From contig JBBDNK010000005.1 of NCBI GenBank assembly GCA_040877625.1, positions 99,654-163,653 of the forward strand: a stretch of 64,000 bases of DNA, given 5' to 3'. Of this stretch, positions 48,652 through 56,655 are shown piece after piece. Position 1 is the stretch's first letter. Every line of letters begins with the position of its first letter. The notes under the pieces are model-generated. The model did not search any database and was not told where the DNA came from. It worked only from the letters and a program-made list of their open reading frames with translations. The position numbers and the translations under genes were made by a program. The stretch comes from Methylonatrum sp040877625 (GTDB lineage Bacteria > Pseudomonadota > Gammaproteobacteria > Nitrococcales > Aquisalimonadaceae).

Positions 48652-49644
48652 TTAGTCTTCGAGGCCAAAGAAGCGCCGGGAATTACCGCTCAGGAGTTGC
48701 TGGCGGCTGGCGTCGGTCAGGCCGGGTGTTTCCGAGATCAGCTTTCCCGGTTCCTGTTCGCCGAGAGGGAACGGGTAGTCGGTGCCGAACAGTACGCGGT
48801 CCTCGCCCATGACGTCGAGCAGCAACCGCAGGGCGCGAGGGTCGAAGACGCAGGAGTCGACGTAGAAGCGGTTGGTGTAGCTGGAGGGCAGGTTAGGGCA
48901 GTCTTCGCGGATGATGTCGCGGTGCCGCCAGGCGTTGTCTACCCGCCCGAGCAGGAACGCGAAGCTGCCGCCGCCATGGGCGAAACACAGGCGCAGAGTG
49001 TCCGGCAGTTTTTCGAAGGCGCCGGAGAGGATCAGCGACAGGATGGAGAGCTGCGTTTCGGCCGGCATCGCCACCAGCCAGGGCAGCATGTAACGCCGCA
49101 TCCGGCCTTCGCCGAGCATGTCCCAGGGGTGGATAAGTACGGGCATGTCTTCGTGCGCGCAGTGGGCGAGAAACTGCACCAGTTCGGCATCGTCAAAGTC
49201 GCGGTTGCCGACGTGGTTGCCGATCTGCAGGCCGATCATGCCGGCCTTTTTTACGCGTGTTACTTCGGCGCAGGCGGCGTCCAGGTCCTGCAGGGGGACC
49301 TGGGCGAGCGGTTTGAGTCGGCGCGGGTCAATCTGGCAGAACTCGATGGCGAGGTCGTTGACGGCGCGGGACCATTCGGCAGCGGCCGCGGCGGGGTAGC
49401 CGTAGCCGAACAGGATCGGGGTGGCACAGAGGATCTGCTGGTCGATGCCGAGGGCGTCGAGTTCTTCGAGGCGGCGTCGGGGGTCCCAGAGTGAACGCCG
49501 GATGGGGCGGAAGCGTTCGTTGCCGGCCATGATGAAACCGGCTTCTCCGTCACCGGGGTCGAGCCACGGGCCGCGCTGGGGATCGAGCCGGGCAGCGGTT
49601 TCGGCCGAGATCGGCGGGAAGAAGTGGGAGTGCATGTCGATCAT
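48652..49644 (-). CDS. nbaD: 2-amino-3-carboxymuconate-6-semialdehyde decarboxylase (ACMSD), amidohydrolase
   Basis: Metal-dependent decarboxylase of 330 residues. MIDMHSHFFP supplies the two N-terminal metal-binding His, LIHPWDM the third, and FGTDYPFPLGE the C-terminal Asp. The FAHGGGSFAFLLGR segment is typical of ACMSD. It removes CO2 from the ring-cleavage product of 3-hydroxyanthranilate. ATG 49644 begins at the metal motif; the frame from 49857 runs back into the next gene. It follows the dioxygenase gene by 62 bases. The symbol is by analogy with the 2-nitrobenzoate pathway. Confidence 0.88.
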   Translation of the reverse strand: MIDMHSHFFPPISAETAARLDPQRGPWLDPGDGEAGFIMAGNERFRPIRRSLWDPRRRLEELDALGIDQQILCATPILFGYGYPAAAAAEWSRAVNDLAIEFCQIDPRRLKPLAQVPLQDLDAACAEVTRVKKAGMIGLQIGNHVGNRDFDDAELVQFLAHCAHEDMPVLIHPWDMLGEGRMRRYMLPWLVAMPAETQLSILSLILSGAFEKLPDTLRLCFAHGGGSFAFLLGRVDNAWRHRDIIREDCPNLPSSYTNRFYVDSCVFDPRALRLLLDVMGEDRVLFGTDYPFPLGEQEPGKLISETPGLTDASRQQLLSGNSRRFFGLED

Positions 49645-49706
49645 GGTTGCGTTCTCTTGTATTTGTGCGGGGGCGTTTTCCTGTTCCTCCGCTCCCGGTT
49701 CCGGTG

Positions 49707-50234
49707 TTAGCCGGGGTGAACGGTGCCGCAGTGGCTGCAGGTGCGTAACGCGTCGTCGCCGCGGAACTTGGCGAAGACCGGGGGCAAGTCGCGGACGATG
49801 CTCTCCAGCAGCAGCTCGGCGCGGTGCACCAGCTTGTGGCACGACGGGCAGTACCATTCAAAGGCATCCTTGACGCCGGGCGGACGTTTGGGTTCGACCA
49901 CCAGACCGACGCTGCCGGGTACCGGCCGCTGTGGGGAATGACGGACGTGGGCGGGCAGCATGAAGATCTCGCCGGCGCGGATGGGGATGTCGCGCGGTGG
50001 TTTGCCTTCCTCTTCCATGACCCGCAGGATCATGTCGCCCTCGAGCTGGTAGAAGAACTCTTCCACGGGGTCGTCGTGGTAGTCGTTGCGCTGGTTTGGG
50101 CCGCCGACCACGGTGACCATGAGATCGGCGTCTTCCCAGATCTGGGCGTTGCCGACCGGTGGCTTGAGGATGTCTCTGTGTTCTTCTATCCATTGCTGGA
50201 AGTTGAAGGGCTTCAAGGTGCGCAGGCTCGGCAT
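49707..50234 (-). CDS. nbaC: 3-hydroxyanthranilate 3,4-dioxygenase
   Basis: Cupin-type Fe(II) extradiol dioxygenase of 175 residues, opening the ring of 3-hydroxyanthranilate. Family landmarks are NFQQWIEEHRDILKPPVGN, the ligands in NDYHDDPVEEFFYQ, and the His in PAHVRHSPQRP. The bacterial C-terminal rubredoxin-like iron site is present as CPSC and CSHC. ATG 50234 follows AGAGGT; the frame from 50453 begins inside a REP-like element. It leads the operon with ACMSD. Confidence 0.93.
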   Translation of the reverse strand: MPSLRTLKPFNFQQWIEEHRDILKPPVGNAQIWEDADLMVTVVGGPNQRNDYHDDPVEEFFYQLEGDMILRVMEEEGKPPRDIPIRAGEIFMLPAHVRHSPQRPVPGSVGLVVEPKRPPGVKDAFEWYCPSCHKLVHRAELLLESIVRDLPPVFAKFRGDDALRTCSHCGTVHPG

Positions 50235-50316
50235 GATCTGTACCTCTGTCCGATGGTTCACCTGGACACAGTAAACCGGCAGCGGCCGGCGTGCGAATGA
50301 ATACCAGATGGGCCAG

Positions 50317-50335
50317 ATATTCCGTACGGTAATAC
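50317..50335. promoter_or_regulatory. Near-palindromic site upstream of the dioxygenase operon
   Basis: ATATT-CCGTACGG-TAATAC is an 8-bp palindrome with AT-rich arms that pair apart from one shifted base. It lies 83 bases upstream of the dioxygenase start. It is a candidate binding site for the LysR protein encoded nearby. No clear promoter boxes were assigned. Confidence 0.4.
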
Positions 50336-50366
50336 CGGCGATTGCGTATGGCTGGGTGTGGCTGAG

Positions 50367-50401
50367 GTAGGGCGGAAAAGCGCAGCGCCTTCCGCCGCAT
50401 G
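50367..50401 (+). repeat. REP-like element, copy B1
   Basis: Same element as at 36352, with the core GGGCGGAAAAGCGCAGCGCC. All 35 bases at 50367-50401 are the exact reverse complement of copy B2. Confidence 0.85.
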
Positions 50402-50450
50402 AAAGTGTTAAATCAGGCTTTTTGCACGCCGATAGGTTCTGCGATGCCAC

Positions 50451-50485
50451 CATGCGGCGGAAGGCGCTGCGCTTTTCCGCCCTAC
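50451..50485 (-). repeat. REP-like element, copy B2 (inverted to B1)
   Basis: Exact 35-base reverse complement of B1, separated by 49 bases. It ends 17 bases before the LysR stop codon. Together the pair can form a large cruciform between two genes on the same strand. Confidence 0.85.
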
Positions 50486-50501
50486 GAGGGCTACGAGGGC
50501 T

Positions 50502-51470
50502 TCAGGGTGGTGAGTCGTGATCGCGCGCCGCGTTACGCAATGCCTCGATCAGGGCGTGCGCGGCGGGTGTCTGGTTGCGCTCGGCGGCACGGCTGAGGCC
50601 CATGCGTCCGAAGGGTACGGTCTGCCGCAGCGGCAGTATGGTCAGCACCTGCTGGCGCACATAATGGTTGGCAACGTCGCGCGGTAGCAGGCAGACCGCA
50701 TCCGACCTGCGCATGATGCTGACGTTGGTAAGAATGGAAAGCGAGTCCATGCGGTTTCGCGGCAGCGGCCGACCGCCGTCGCGGAACAGTTGCTCGGCGA
50801 CGGCGCGCACCGGGGAGTCGGGGATCGGCAGGATCCAGGGAAAGTCGGCGAGATCGGCGATATTCAGCCTGCCGGCTGCCGCCAAGGGATGACCGACCCG
50901 CGCCACGGCGCACAACTGCTCGTCGTAGAACGCCTCGTGATGGACGCCGGCATAGACCTTATCCGGTACCCGGCCGATCACCAGATCGATTTCGCCGGTG
51001 ATCAGTTGCGGCATGAGTTGGTCGTTGGTGCCCTCCTGGAGGGTGACAACCACTTCGGGCGAGCGTTCCTTGAGTCGCACGATCGCTTCTGGCAATAGCC
51101 AGGCGGCCGCGGATATGAGTGTGCCGACGACAATGTGGCCGCCCTTACCGGCTGCCAGCGTGGTCAGGTCGTCGCCGAGGTAGCGTACTTCCGCAAGCAC
51201 CGCCTTGATCCGCGCGCCCACCGCCCGACCGTAGATGGTCGCGACAATGCCGCGCGAGGTGCGCTGCAGCAGCGGCACGCCCAGTATCTCTTCCATTGCC
51301 TGCACGGTCTTGGTGACGGCGGGCTGGGTCAGACTCAGCACTTCCGCGGCCTTGACCAGTGAGCCTTCGGCGAGCACGGCATCGAATACGACGAGCTGAC
51401 GCAGTTTCAGATGGCGTTTGAGTGATTGCTCGTCAAGCGCGAGCTGATGTTCGGTTCGGTCGTGGTCCAT
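50502..51470 (-). CDS. LysR-family transcriptional regulator
   Basis: Regulator of 322 residues. The DNA-binding region is at about 20-75 (KLRQLVVFDAVLAEGSLVKA, then LTQPAVTKTVQAMEE), followed by the effector-binding domain. It is PcaQ/GbpR-like in its opening. ATG 51470 was chosen because the conserved part starts 20 residues later; the frame from 51653 adds nonconserved sequence. It lies between the dioxygenase/ACMSD genes and the divergent RidA gene, so it probably controls the 3-hydroxyanthranilate genes. Confidence 0.86.
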   Translation of the reverse strand: MDHDRTEHQLALDEQSLKRHLKLRQLVVFDAVLAEGSLVKAAEVLSLTQPAVTKTVQAMEEILGVPLLQRTSRGIVATIYGRAVGARIKAVLAEVRYLGDDLTTLAAGKGGHIVVGTLISAAAWLLPEAIVRLKERSPEVVVTLQEGTNDQLMPQLITGEIDLVIGRVPDKVYAGVHHEAFYDEQLCAVARVGHPLAAAGRLNIADLADFPWILPIPDSPVRAVAEQLFRDGGRPLPRNRMDSLSILTNVSIMRRSDAVCLLPRDVANHYVRQQVLTILPLRQTVPFGRMGLSRAAERNQTPAAHALIEALRNAARDHDSPP

Positions 51471-51673
51471 GGCGGGTATCTGTATCCGACTGCGCATCAC
51501 ACCGGCGCCAACGCCGGCACAGATCACCATGATACTTGAGAGTCGGGTTGGTATTCGCAACGGGAATAGCGGCAGCCGGCTGGTTTTATTGGTGTGCATG
51601 GCAGTGACACGCCTACAATCCTTGTCGGACCCGGCAGGTCGGGGCCATTCCACGGCAATTGAATGAGGTCACT

Positions 51674-52108
51674 ATGAGCGAGCGCAACACCCAGGGCACG
51701 GTGCTTGCAGGCAAGGCCAAGCCGCGTGGCAGCTTCCCGCATGTCAAACGAGCGGGTGATTTCCTGTTCGTCTCCGGCACCAGTTCCCGCCGTGCCGACA
51801 ACAGCTTCGTCGGCGCGGAGGTGGATGAGATGGGCGTGACGCAGCTCGATATCCGCAAGCAGACGCGCGCGGTTATCGAGAACATTCGTGACATCCTGCA
51901 AAGCTGCGATGCGGATCTGCAGGACCTGGTGGAAGTGAGTTGCTTCCTGGTCAACATGAATGATTTCGGCGGCTTCAACGAGACGTGGGCCGAGCATTTC
52001 GATGCCGCAGGGCCGGCGCGTACCACAGTCGCCGTCCACCAGCTGCCGCATCCTCTGCTGCTGATAGAAATGAAGGCAGTGGCGTACAAACCACGGGCCC
52101 GGACGTAG
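51674..52108 (+). CDS. RidA-family deaminase, likely 2-aminomuconate deaminase
   Basis: Protein of 144 residues of the YjgF/YER057c/UK114 fold. Motifs are FPHVKRAGDFLFVSGTSSRR, LVEVSCFLVNMNDF and the C-terminal TTVAVHQLPHPLLLIEMKAVA. The usual catalytic Arg of RidA proteins (PxRxxV near residue 115) is here PARTTVAV. In pathways that use 3-hydroxyanthranilate dioxygenase and ACMSD, a protein of this type deaminates 2-aminomuconate. The ATG at 51674 follows GAGGTCA. It diverges from the LysR gene. Confidence 0.85.
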   Translation: MSERNTQGTVLAGKAKPRGSFPHVKRAGDFLFVSGTSSRRADNSFVGAEVDEMGVTQLDIRKQTRAVIENIRDILQSCDADLQDLVEVSCFLVNMNDFGGFNETWAEHFDAAGPARTTVAVHQLPHPLLLIEMKAVAYKPRART

Positions 52109-52360
52109 GCGATGGGGCAATGCCTCTCATATTTGCAGGGGCACTATCACAGATGTTGGATATACCCATCCGCCGCATTGGCACATAATTAGCTTGCCAG
52201 CATGAATAAAGATTGGTGGGATAAGGCGAACCCGCGCCCCTTGTCTGCGGCCTGGCCGCGTGCAATTGACGCGCCCGACCGGTCGGGCTTGCCGACAGCA
52301 GGCATTGACGCTGTAATACCCTCGTCGCGAACTTGGTGAAGCAATGGGCAGGAGATTGTA
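52109..52360. other. Intergenic stretch before the MarR gene
   Basis: About 250 bases with no firm feature. ATAATTAGC near 52187 is AT-rich and could include a -10 box for the MarR gene. A 45-codon frame at 52202-52339 has no ribosome site and no known relatives by eye, so it is not called as a gene. Confidence 0.4.
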
Positions 52361-52840
52361 ATGGAAAGACAGACCTTATTTCGAGGACTGGCAAAGGATA
52401 GGCAGCCTGCTTTTCGCACCGGTAATCTGGGGCGCTTGCTGTTGACCGCGCACACCAACTGGCAGGGGGCGCTCGCCAGGGAATTGCGCAATGAAGGTTT
52501 CCCGTCGGTTCGTCGAACGCACCTCAGTCTGCTACGGCATATTGATATGGATGGCACCCGAATCACCGAGATCGCCGATCGCGCGGGCGTTACCAAGCAG
52601 GCCGTCGGGCAACTGGTGGCCACCTGTGTGGAGGCGGGGCTTGTCGACGTCGTCAGCGATCCGAATGATCGCCGTGCCAAGCTTGTGCGGTTTACCGATG
52701 CCGGCCGGGCGCTGATACTGGCGCAGCTGAATGTGTTCGAGCGGCTCGACGCGGAGCTTATCGATCTGCTGGGTGACAAGGCCTACAAGGACCTGCGCGT
52801 TACCCTCGAGAAGTTCGCCGATTGGCAGCCGTCGCTCTAG
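52361..52840 (+). CDS. MarR-family transcriptional regulator
   Basis: Regulator of 159 residues. The helix-turn-helix is TRITEIADRAGVTKQAVGQL and the wing SDPNDRRAKLVRFTDAGR. AGGAGATTGTA precedes ATG 52361. Its gene stands alone, followed by an interspersed repeat and yajQ, so the target is not evident. It may be a stand-alone regulator of a distant operon. Confidence 0.85.
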   Translation: MERQTLFRGLAKDRQPAFRTGNLGRLLLTAHTNWQGALARELRNEGFPSVRRTHLSLLRHIDMDGTRITEIADRAGVTKQAVGQLVATCVEAGLVDVVSDPNDRRAKLVRFTDAGRALILAQLNVFERLDAELIDLLGDKAYKDLRVTLEKFADWQPSL

Positions 52841-52890
52841 GAAGCCTCTGATCTATTCCCACGGGCATGCTGCAAAGCCCCGCAGGGCTC
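52840..52890 (+). repeat. Interspersed repeat, copy left of yajQ
   Basis: Starts GGAAGCCTCTGATCTATTCC and continues with CACGGGCATGCTGCAAAGCC, the same order as in the palindrome at 58951. It begins on the last base of the MarR gene. A reverse-oriented partial copy lies on the other side of yajQ at 53540. Confidence 0.75.
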
Positions 52891-53054
52891 AGTTCGTGTT
52901 GTTTCTGAATGATCCCGTGCGCCAGGCCGTCGGGTTCACGGGCTGTTTTTGCGCCGCGTGTGTCCTGACTCGAATTGAAGGCACCTACACTTGCAGGACT
53001 TCGCCGGTGGTAGTAGACCATGAGGTGATTGACTGACCGAAATAGGAAATCAAT

Positions 53055-53537
53055 ATGCCATCTTTCGACGTTGTCTCCGAAGTAGATCTGCACGAAGTCT
53101 CCAATGCGGTTGATCAGGCAGGCCGTGAAGTTGCCAACCGTTTCGATTTCAAGGGTGCCAGGGCCGAGTTTCAGCAGGACGGCAATAGTGTCACGCTGAT
53201 TAGTGAGTCCGAGTTCCAGCTCGAGCAGATGATGGACATCCTCTACGGAAAACTGACCAAACGTGGTATCGATATCGCCTGTGTGGAACTCGGCAAACTG
53301 GAGCAGGCCGGCAAGGAGGCACGCCGCAAGGCGACGCTGCGCCAGGGTATCGACAGCGAACTGGCGCGTAAAATAGTCAAGCTGGTCAAGGACGCCAAGC
53401 TGAAGGTGCAGGCCGCAATCCAGGGCGACAAGGTACGTATCACCGGCAAGAAGCGCGATGATCTGCAGTCGGTGATTGCACTGTTGCGGCAGGCGGAGAT
53501 CGAATTGCCGCTGCAGTACATCAATTTCCGCGATTAA
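53055..53537 (+). CDS. yajQ: YajQ-family nucleotide-binding protein
   Basis: Cytoplasmic protein of 160 residues with two ferredoxin-like domains. It matches YajQ from end to end: MPSFDVVSEVDLHEVSNAVD, RFDFKGARAEF, KEARRKATLRQGID, IKVQ-type KLKVQAAIQGDKVRITGKKR, and the C-terminal LPLQYINFRD. Members bind c-di-GMP or other nucleotides and act as co-regulators in some species. The gene lies between two opposed copies of an interspersed repeat and has no obvious operon partner. Other c-di-GMP-related genes occur nearby at 59.1-62.2 kb. Confidence 0.95.
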   Translation: MPSFDVVSEVDLHEVSNAVDQAGREVANRFDFKGARAEFQQDGNSVTLISESEFQLEQMMDILYGKLTKRGIDIACVELGKLEQAGKEARRKATLRQGIDSELARKIVKLVKDAKLKVQAAIQGDKVRITGKKRDDLQSVIALLRQAEIELPLQYINFRD

Positions 53538-53539
53538 AG

Positions 53540-53576
53540 TAATTCCCGTGGAGCTCTGGCTTTGCAGCATGCTCGT
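53540..53576 (-). repeat. Interspersed repeat, copy right of yajQ
   Basis: Contains CTCTGGCTTTGCAGCATGCT, the reverse complement of the centre of the palindrome at 58951-59023, with about four differences over 38 bases. It begins just after the yajQ stop and is inverted relative to the copy at 52840. Confidence 0.7.
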
Positions 53577-53642
53577 GCGGACGGGCTATGTTTTCCGCTC
53601 AATTATTATGAGCAAAGGCCTAATTATTGTTCTATCGCCGTC

Positions 53643-53706
53643 GGTCTAGGTATTCCAATCTAGACCAACAGGCCTCGTTGGTTTCTCCGAATGCCGTTGA
53701 TATAAA
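53643..53706 (+). promoter_or_regulatory. Promoter and dyad of the first PurD-like gene
   Basis: TTGGTT (53678-53683) and TATAAA (53701-53706) are 17 bases apart and lie within CGTTGGTTTC. Upstream is a perfect 7-bp inverted repeat, GGTCTAG (53643-53649) and CTAGACC (53660-53666). The same arrangement recurs before the second PurD-like gene at 55228-55284. The dyad is a candidate operator. Confidence 0.65.
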
Positions 53707-53763
53707 AAGAAATCCGGCGCCATGTCAGCCGCCTGGAATACGGTAAAACATTAAGGGGGAATC

Positions 53764-55071
53764 ATGAATAAACGCTTTCTCATTGTCGGCAGTGAGGCAA
53801 GAGAACACGCAATGGCGTGGAAACTCGCCCGCTCGGCGCAGGTCGAGCACGTTTACGTAGCGCCGGGCAACCCGGCCATGCTCCGCGAACCCGGGGTGTC
53901 CGTGGTGGATATCCCGAGTTACGAAGAGCTCGCGGAATTTGCCTGCCGTGAGAAGATCGACTGCACCGTGATCAGCGCCGCGGCACCGATGGTGCGCGGC
54001 GCCGTCGACGCCTTCCGTCAGCGGGGACTGACCGTGCTTGGTGCGCCGAAGGTAACGGCGGAACTGGAGGCATCGAAGTACTTTTCCAAACTGTTCATGC
54101 TTCGCCATGGTGTACCGACGCCGTTGCAGCGGTCCTTCAAGAACCCGCTCGAGGCGCTCGGTTACCTGAGAAACTGCGAGTATCCGGTCGTGCTCAAATC
54201 AGATGAACGCACCTCCAGTTACCAGAGCGCCATCGTTCTTGACCGCTTTCTCGATGCGCGGTGGGCCTGCTCTGTGCTGTTGACCTCGGCGCGAAACGGC
54301 AAGGTGCTGGTGGAGGACTGCATCAAGGGCAGGGAAATCAGCTACACCATCCTCATGGACGGAACCAACTGGGTGGCAATGTGCCCGTTCCGCAACTACA
54401 AGCAGATTGGCAACGCCGATCGCGGCGGGAACACCGGCGGTATGGGCGGCTATGCGCCGGTACCCTGGGTCACACCGGATCTCGAGCAGCGGATCGTGTC
54501 ACGCATCGTGTTGCCGACCTTGCGCGGCATGCAGCAGGAACATCTGCAGTATCGGGGCTTTCTGAGCTTCGACATCATTGTGGACGACACGGACGCGCCC
54601 TGGCTGCTGGACTTCAACACCTCTATCGGTGATCCGGAGGCGCAGACCACGCTCATGCTGCTGGAGGACGATTTTGCCGACCTGCTCGTGCGTGCGGCCA
54701 TCGGCGAGCTTGGTCGCGCGCCGCTGTGCTGGCGCGACGGCTGGGCGATGACTGCCAGCCTGGCGCCGAACGGCTATCCGAAGACCACCGTGGTCGGGCA
54801 GTCACTGGCGCTGCCGGCGCAGTCGTCGGACCAGAATCTCCGATACTTCGGCGGTCGCCTGACCGGACAGGGAAACCGGTTTCTGACACGGGATGAACGT
54901 TGCGCCAGCGTCACCACGTTCTCGCCTGACGCCCGATGCTGCAGGGAACGCATGTACCAGGCTGCCGGGCGCGTCGATGGCGGTCTGCTGGTCTGGAGGA
55001 CGGACATCGGATCAGAGCTGGACTTCTTCGCCGAACAACCGGCTAGCCTGCGCGGAATCAGGTATCACTGA
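53764..55071 (+). CDS. PurD-like ATP-grasp protein with altered ATP loop (copy 1)
   Basis: Protein of 435 residues that follows phosphoribosylamine-glycine ligase (PurD) from end to end: RFLIVGSEAREHAMAWKLAR, VYVAPGNPAM, NTGGMGGYAPVPW, IVLPTLRGM and FNTSIGDPEAQT. True PurD has GSGGREH at the start and a glycine loop KADGLAAGKGV; here they are GSEAREH and KSDERTSSYQSAIV, with no glycine loop. The Glu before FN is Asp (LLDFN). It is therefore unlikely to be the housekeeping PurD. It may be a ligase for another amine or a pseudoenzyme. GGGGGAATC precedes the ATG. A paralogue follows 267 bases on. Confidence 0.8.
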   Translation: MNKRFLIVGSEAREHAMAWKLARSAQVEHVYVAPGNPAMLREPGVSVVDIPSYEELAEFACREKIDCTVISAAAPMVRGAVDAFRQRGLTVLGAPKVTAELEASKYFSKLFMLRHGVPTPLQRSFKNPLEALGYLRNCEYPVVLKSDERTSSYQSAIVLDRFLDARWACSVLLTSARNGKVLVEDCIKGREISYTILMDGTNWVAMCPFRNYKQIGNADRGGNTGGMGGYAPVPWVTPDLEQRIVSRIVLPTLRGMQQEHLQYRGFLSFDIIVDDTDAPWLLDFNTSIGDPEAQTTLMLLEDDFADLLVRAAIGELGRAPLCWRDGWAMTASLAPNGYPKTTVVGQSLALPAQSSDQNLRYFGGRLTGQGNRFLTRDERCASVTTFSPDARCCRERMYQAAGRVDGGLLVWRTDIGSELDFFAEQPASLRGIRYH

Positions 55072-55227
55072 GCTCATTCCTTCCATCTGTGCCTGATGCC
55101 AGCCACGCTCTGGACACATGAGCGGACAGCCCCCGGCTGTCCTTCGGGCAGGCTCGCGAAGTTCGGAGATTCTGCTCGCAAAAGCACCGGTAAGGTGCGT
55201 CATTTATGATTATTTATGTTGGCCTAT

Positions 55228-55284
55228 GTCGTTGTATTTACGACGATCGGCCCCGTTGGTTTCGCCAAGTGACATTGCTATAAC
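55228..55284 (+). promoter_or_regulatory. Promoter and dyad of the second PurD-like gene
   Basis: TTGGTT (55256-55261) and TATAAC (55279-55284) are again 17 bases apart within CGTTGGTTTC. A smaller dyad, GTCGT (55228-55232) and ACGAC (55240-55244), lies upstream. The dyads differ in sequence, but the promoter and the spacing are copied. The rest of the 267-base gap shows nothing else firm. Confidence 0.65.
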
Positions 55285-55338
55285 AAAACACGTCGCGTCC
55301 TGCCGGTTTCTGGCAACGCATAATTATTTGGGGGAATC

Positions 55339-56655
55339 ATGGGTAAGCGATTTCTGATTATCGGTAATGAAGGGCGTGAGCACGCAACAGCGTGGAAGCT
55401 TGGACAGTCGTCGGAGGTCGAACACGTTTTTGTGGCCTACGGCAATGCCGCCATGCTGCGCGAGCCGAAGGTCTCGAGAGTCGACTACGACGACTACGAC
55501 GAACTCGCCAGATTCGCTCGCCAGCATAAAATCGATTGCACCATCGTGGGCGGTACCAGAGTCTGTATGAAAGGCATTGTCGATGTTTTCCAGAAACATG
55601 GCCTGGTCGTGCTCGGCCCCACTCAGGCGAGTGCCGAGCTGGAAGGGTCAAAGCGCTATTCAAAGCTGTTCATGGAGCGCCACGGCATTCCGACACCGGC
55701 GCAACGCACCTTCGAATCGATAGCCGAGGCCAAGGCCCATCTGTCCCGCTGCGAGTACCCTGTCGTATTGAAATCCGATGCGCGCACGAGCAGCGACGTG
55801 AGCGCGGTGGTACTCAACCTGCCGCTCACACACCCCTACAGCAGTGCCGACAAGGGCTGGGCATGCGCCGCCAAGATGCTGCAGGAAGACGCCGACAATC
55901 TGTTGCTGGAACAATGCCTCGTCGGCCGTGAGATCAGCTACACGATCCTGATGGATGGTGCCGACTGGGTGTCGATGTGCCCGGTCCGCGATTACAAGCG
56001 CGTCGAAGACTACGACCAGGGCATCAATACCTCCGGGCTGGGCGGCTATTCACCGGTGCCCTGGTTTACGCCGGATCTCGAGCACAAGGTGGTGGAAAGG
56101 ATCGTGCTGCCGACCCTGCGCGGCATGCGGGAGGAAAATCTTCAGTACCGCGGCTTCCTTTACTTCGGCGTTTTGATTGATGCCGCCGGCGACCCCTGGT
56201 TGCTGGAATACAACACCCGTATCGGCGATCCGGAGGCGCAGACGACCATCATGCTGCTCGACGAGGATCTCGCCGATGTTGCGCTGCGGGCGGCGACAGG
56301 CCAGCTCGGCGGCGCTTCGCTGCGCTGGCGTCCGGGTTGCGCGATGACCGCCACCCTGGCGCCTCAGGGCTACCCGATGACGGCGAAAACCGGGGCGCCG
56401 TTCGCGTTGCCGGCCGACGAGCCGGACGACGTCAAGTACTTCGGTGGACTGGTAGTGGGCGATGGCGATCGGTACCTGACCCGGGATGAGCGCGCTGTCA
56501 CCGCCACTGCCTATGCGGAAGACGCGAGCATTTGCCGGCAACGCCTGTACGAAGCCGTAGAGCAGGTTGAGAGCGATGTGCTGTTCTGGCGGACCGATAT
56601 CGGCGCCGAGCTGGAAATCGTTGCCGAGGAGCCGGCGGTGGTCAACCGCCGTTAG
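55339..56655 (+). CDS. PurD-like ATP-grasp protein with altered ATP loop (copy 2)
   Basis: Protein of 438 residues, paralogous to the gene at 53764. Landmarks are RFLIIGNEGREHATAWKLGQ, NTSGLGGYSPVPW, LYFGVLIDAAGDPWLLEYN and IGDPEAQTTIML. The glycine loop of PurD is again lost (KSDARTSSDVSAVV), but here Glu precedes YN as in PurD, and IRD to NTR is closer to the true NxRFGDPE site. The two copies therefore differ at the metal site. GGGGGAATC precedes this ATG as well. The 3' end overlaps the converging TelA gene by 14 bases. Function unknown; the substrate may be another small amine or amino acid. Confidence 0.8.
   Translation: MGKRFLIIGNEGREHATAWKLGQSSEVEHVFVAYGNAAMLREPKVSRVDYDDYDELARFARQHKIDCTIVGGTRVCMKGIVDVFQKHGLVVLGPTQASAELEGSKRYSKLFMERHGIPTPAQRTFESIAEAKAHLSRCEYPVVLKSDARTSSDVSAVVLNLPLTHPYSSADKGWACAAKMLQEDADNLLLEQCLVGREISYTILMDGADWVSMCPVRDYKRVEDYDQGINTSGLGGYSPVPWFTPDLEHKVVERIVLPTLRGMREENLQYRGFLYFGVLIDAAGDPWLLEYNTRIGDPEAQTTIMLLDEDLADVALRAATGQLGGASLRWRPGCAMTATLAPQGYPMTAKTGAPFALPADEPDDVKYFGGLVVGDGDRYLTRDERAVTATAYAEDASICRQRLYEAVEQVESDVLFWRTDIGAELEIVAEEPAVVNRR

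Noticed and set aside
52202..52339. 45-codon frame before the MarR gene
   Set aside because: No ribosome site, no recognised relatives, and no conserved context visible.
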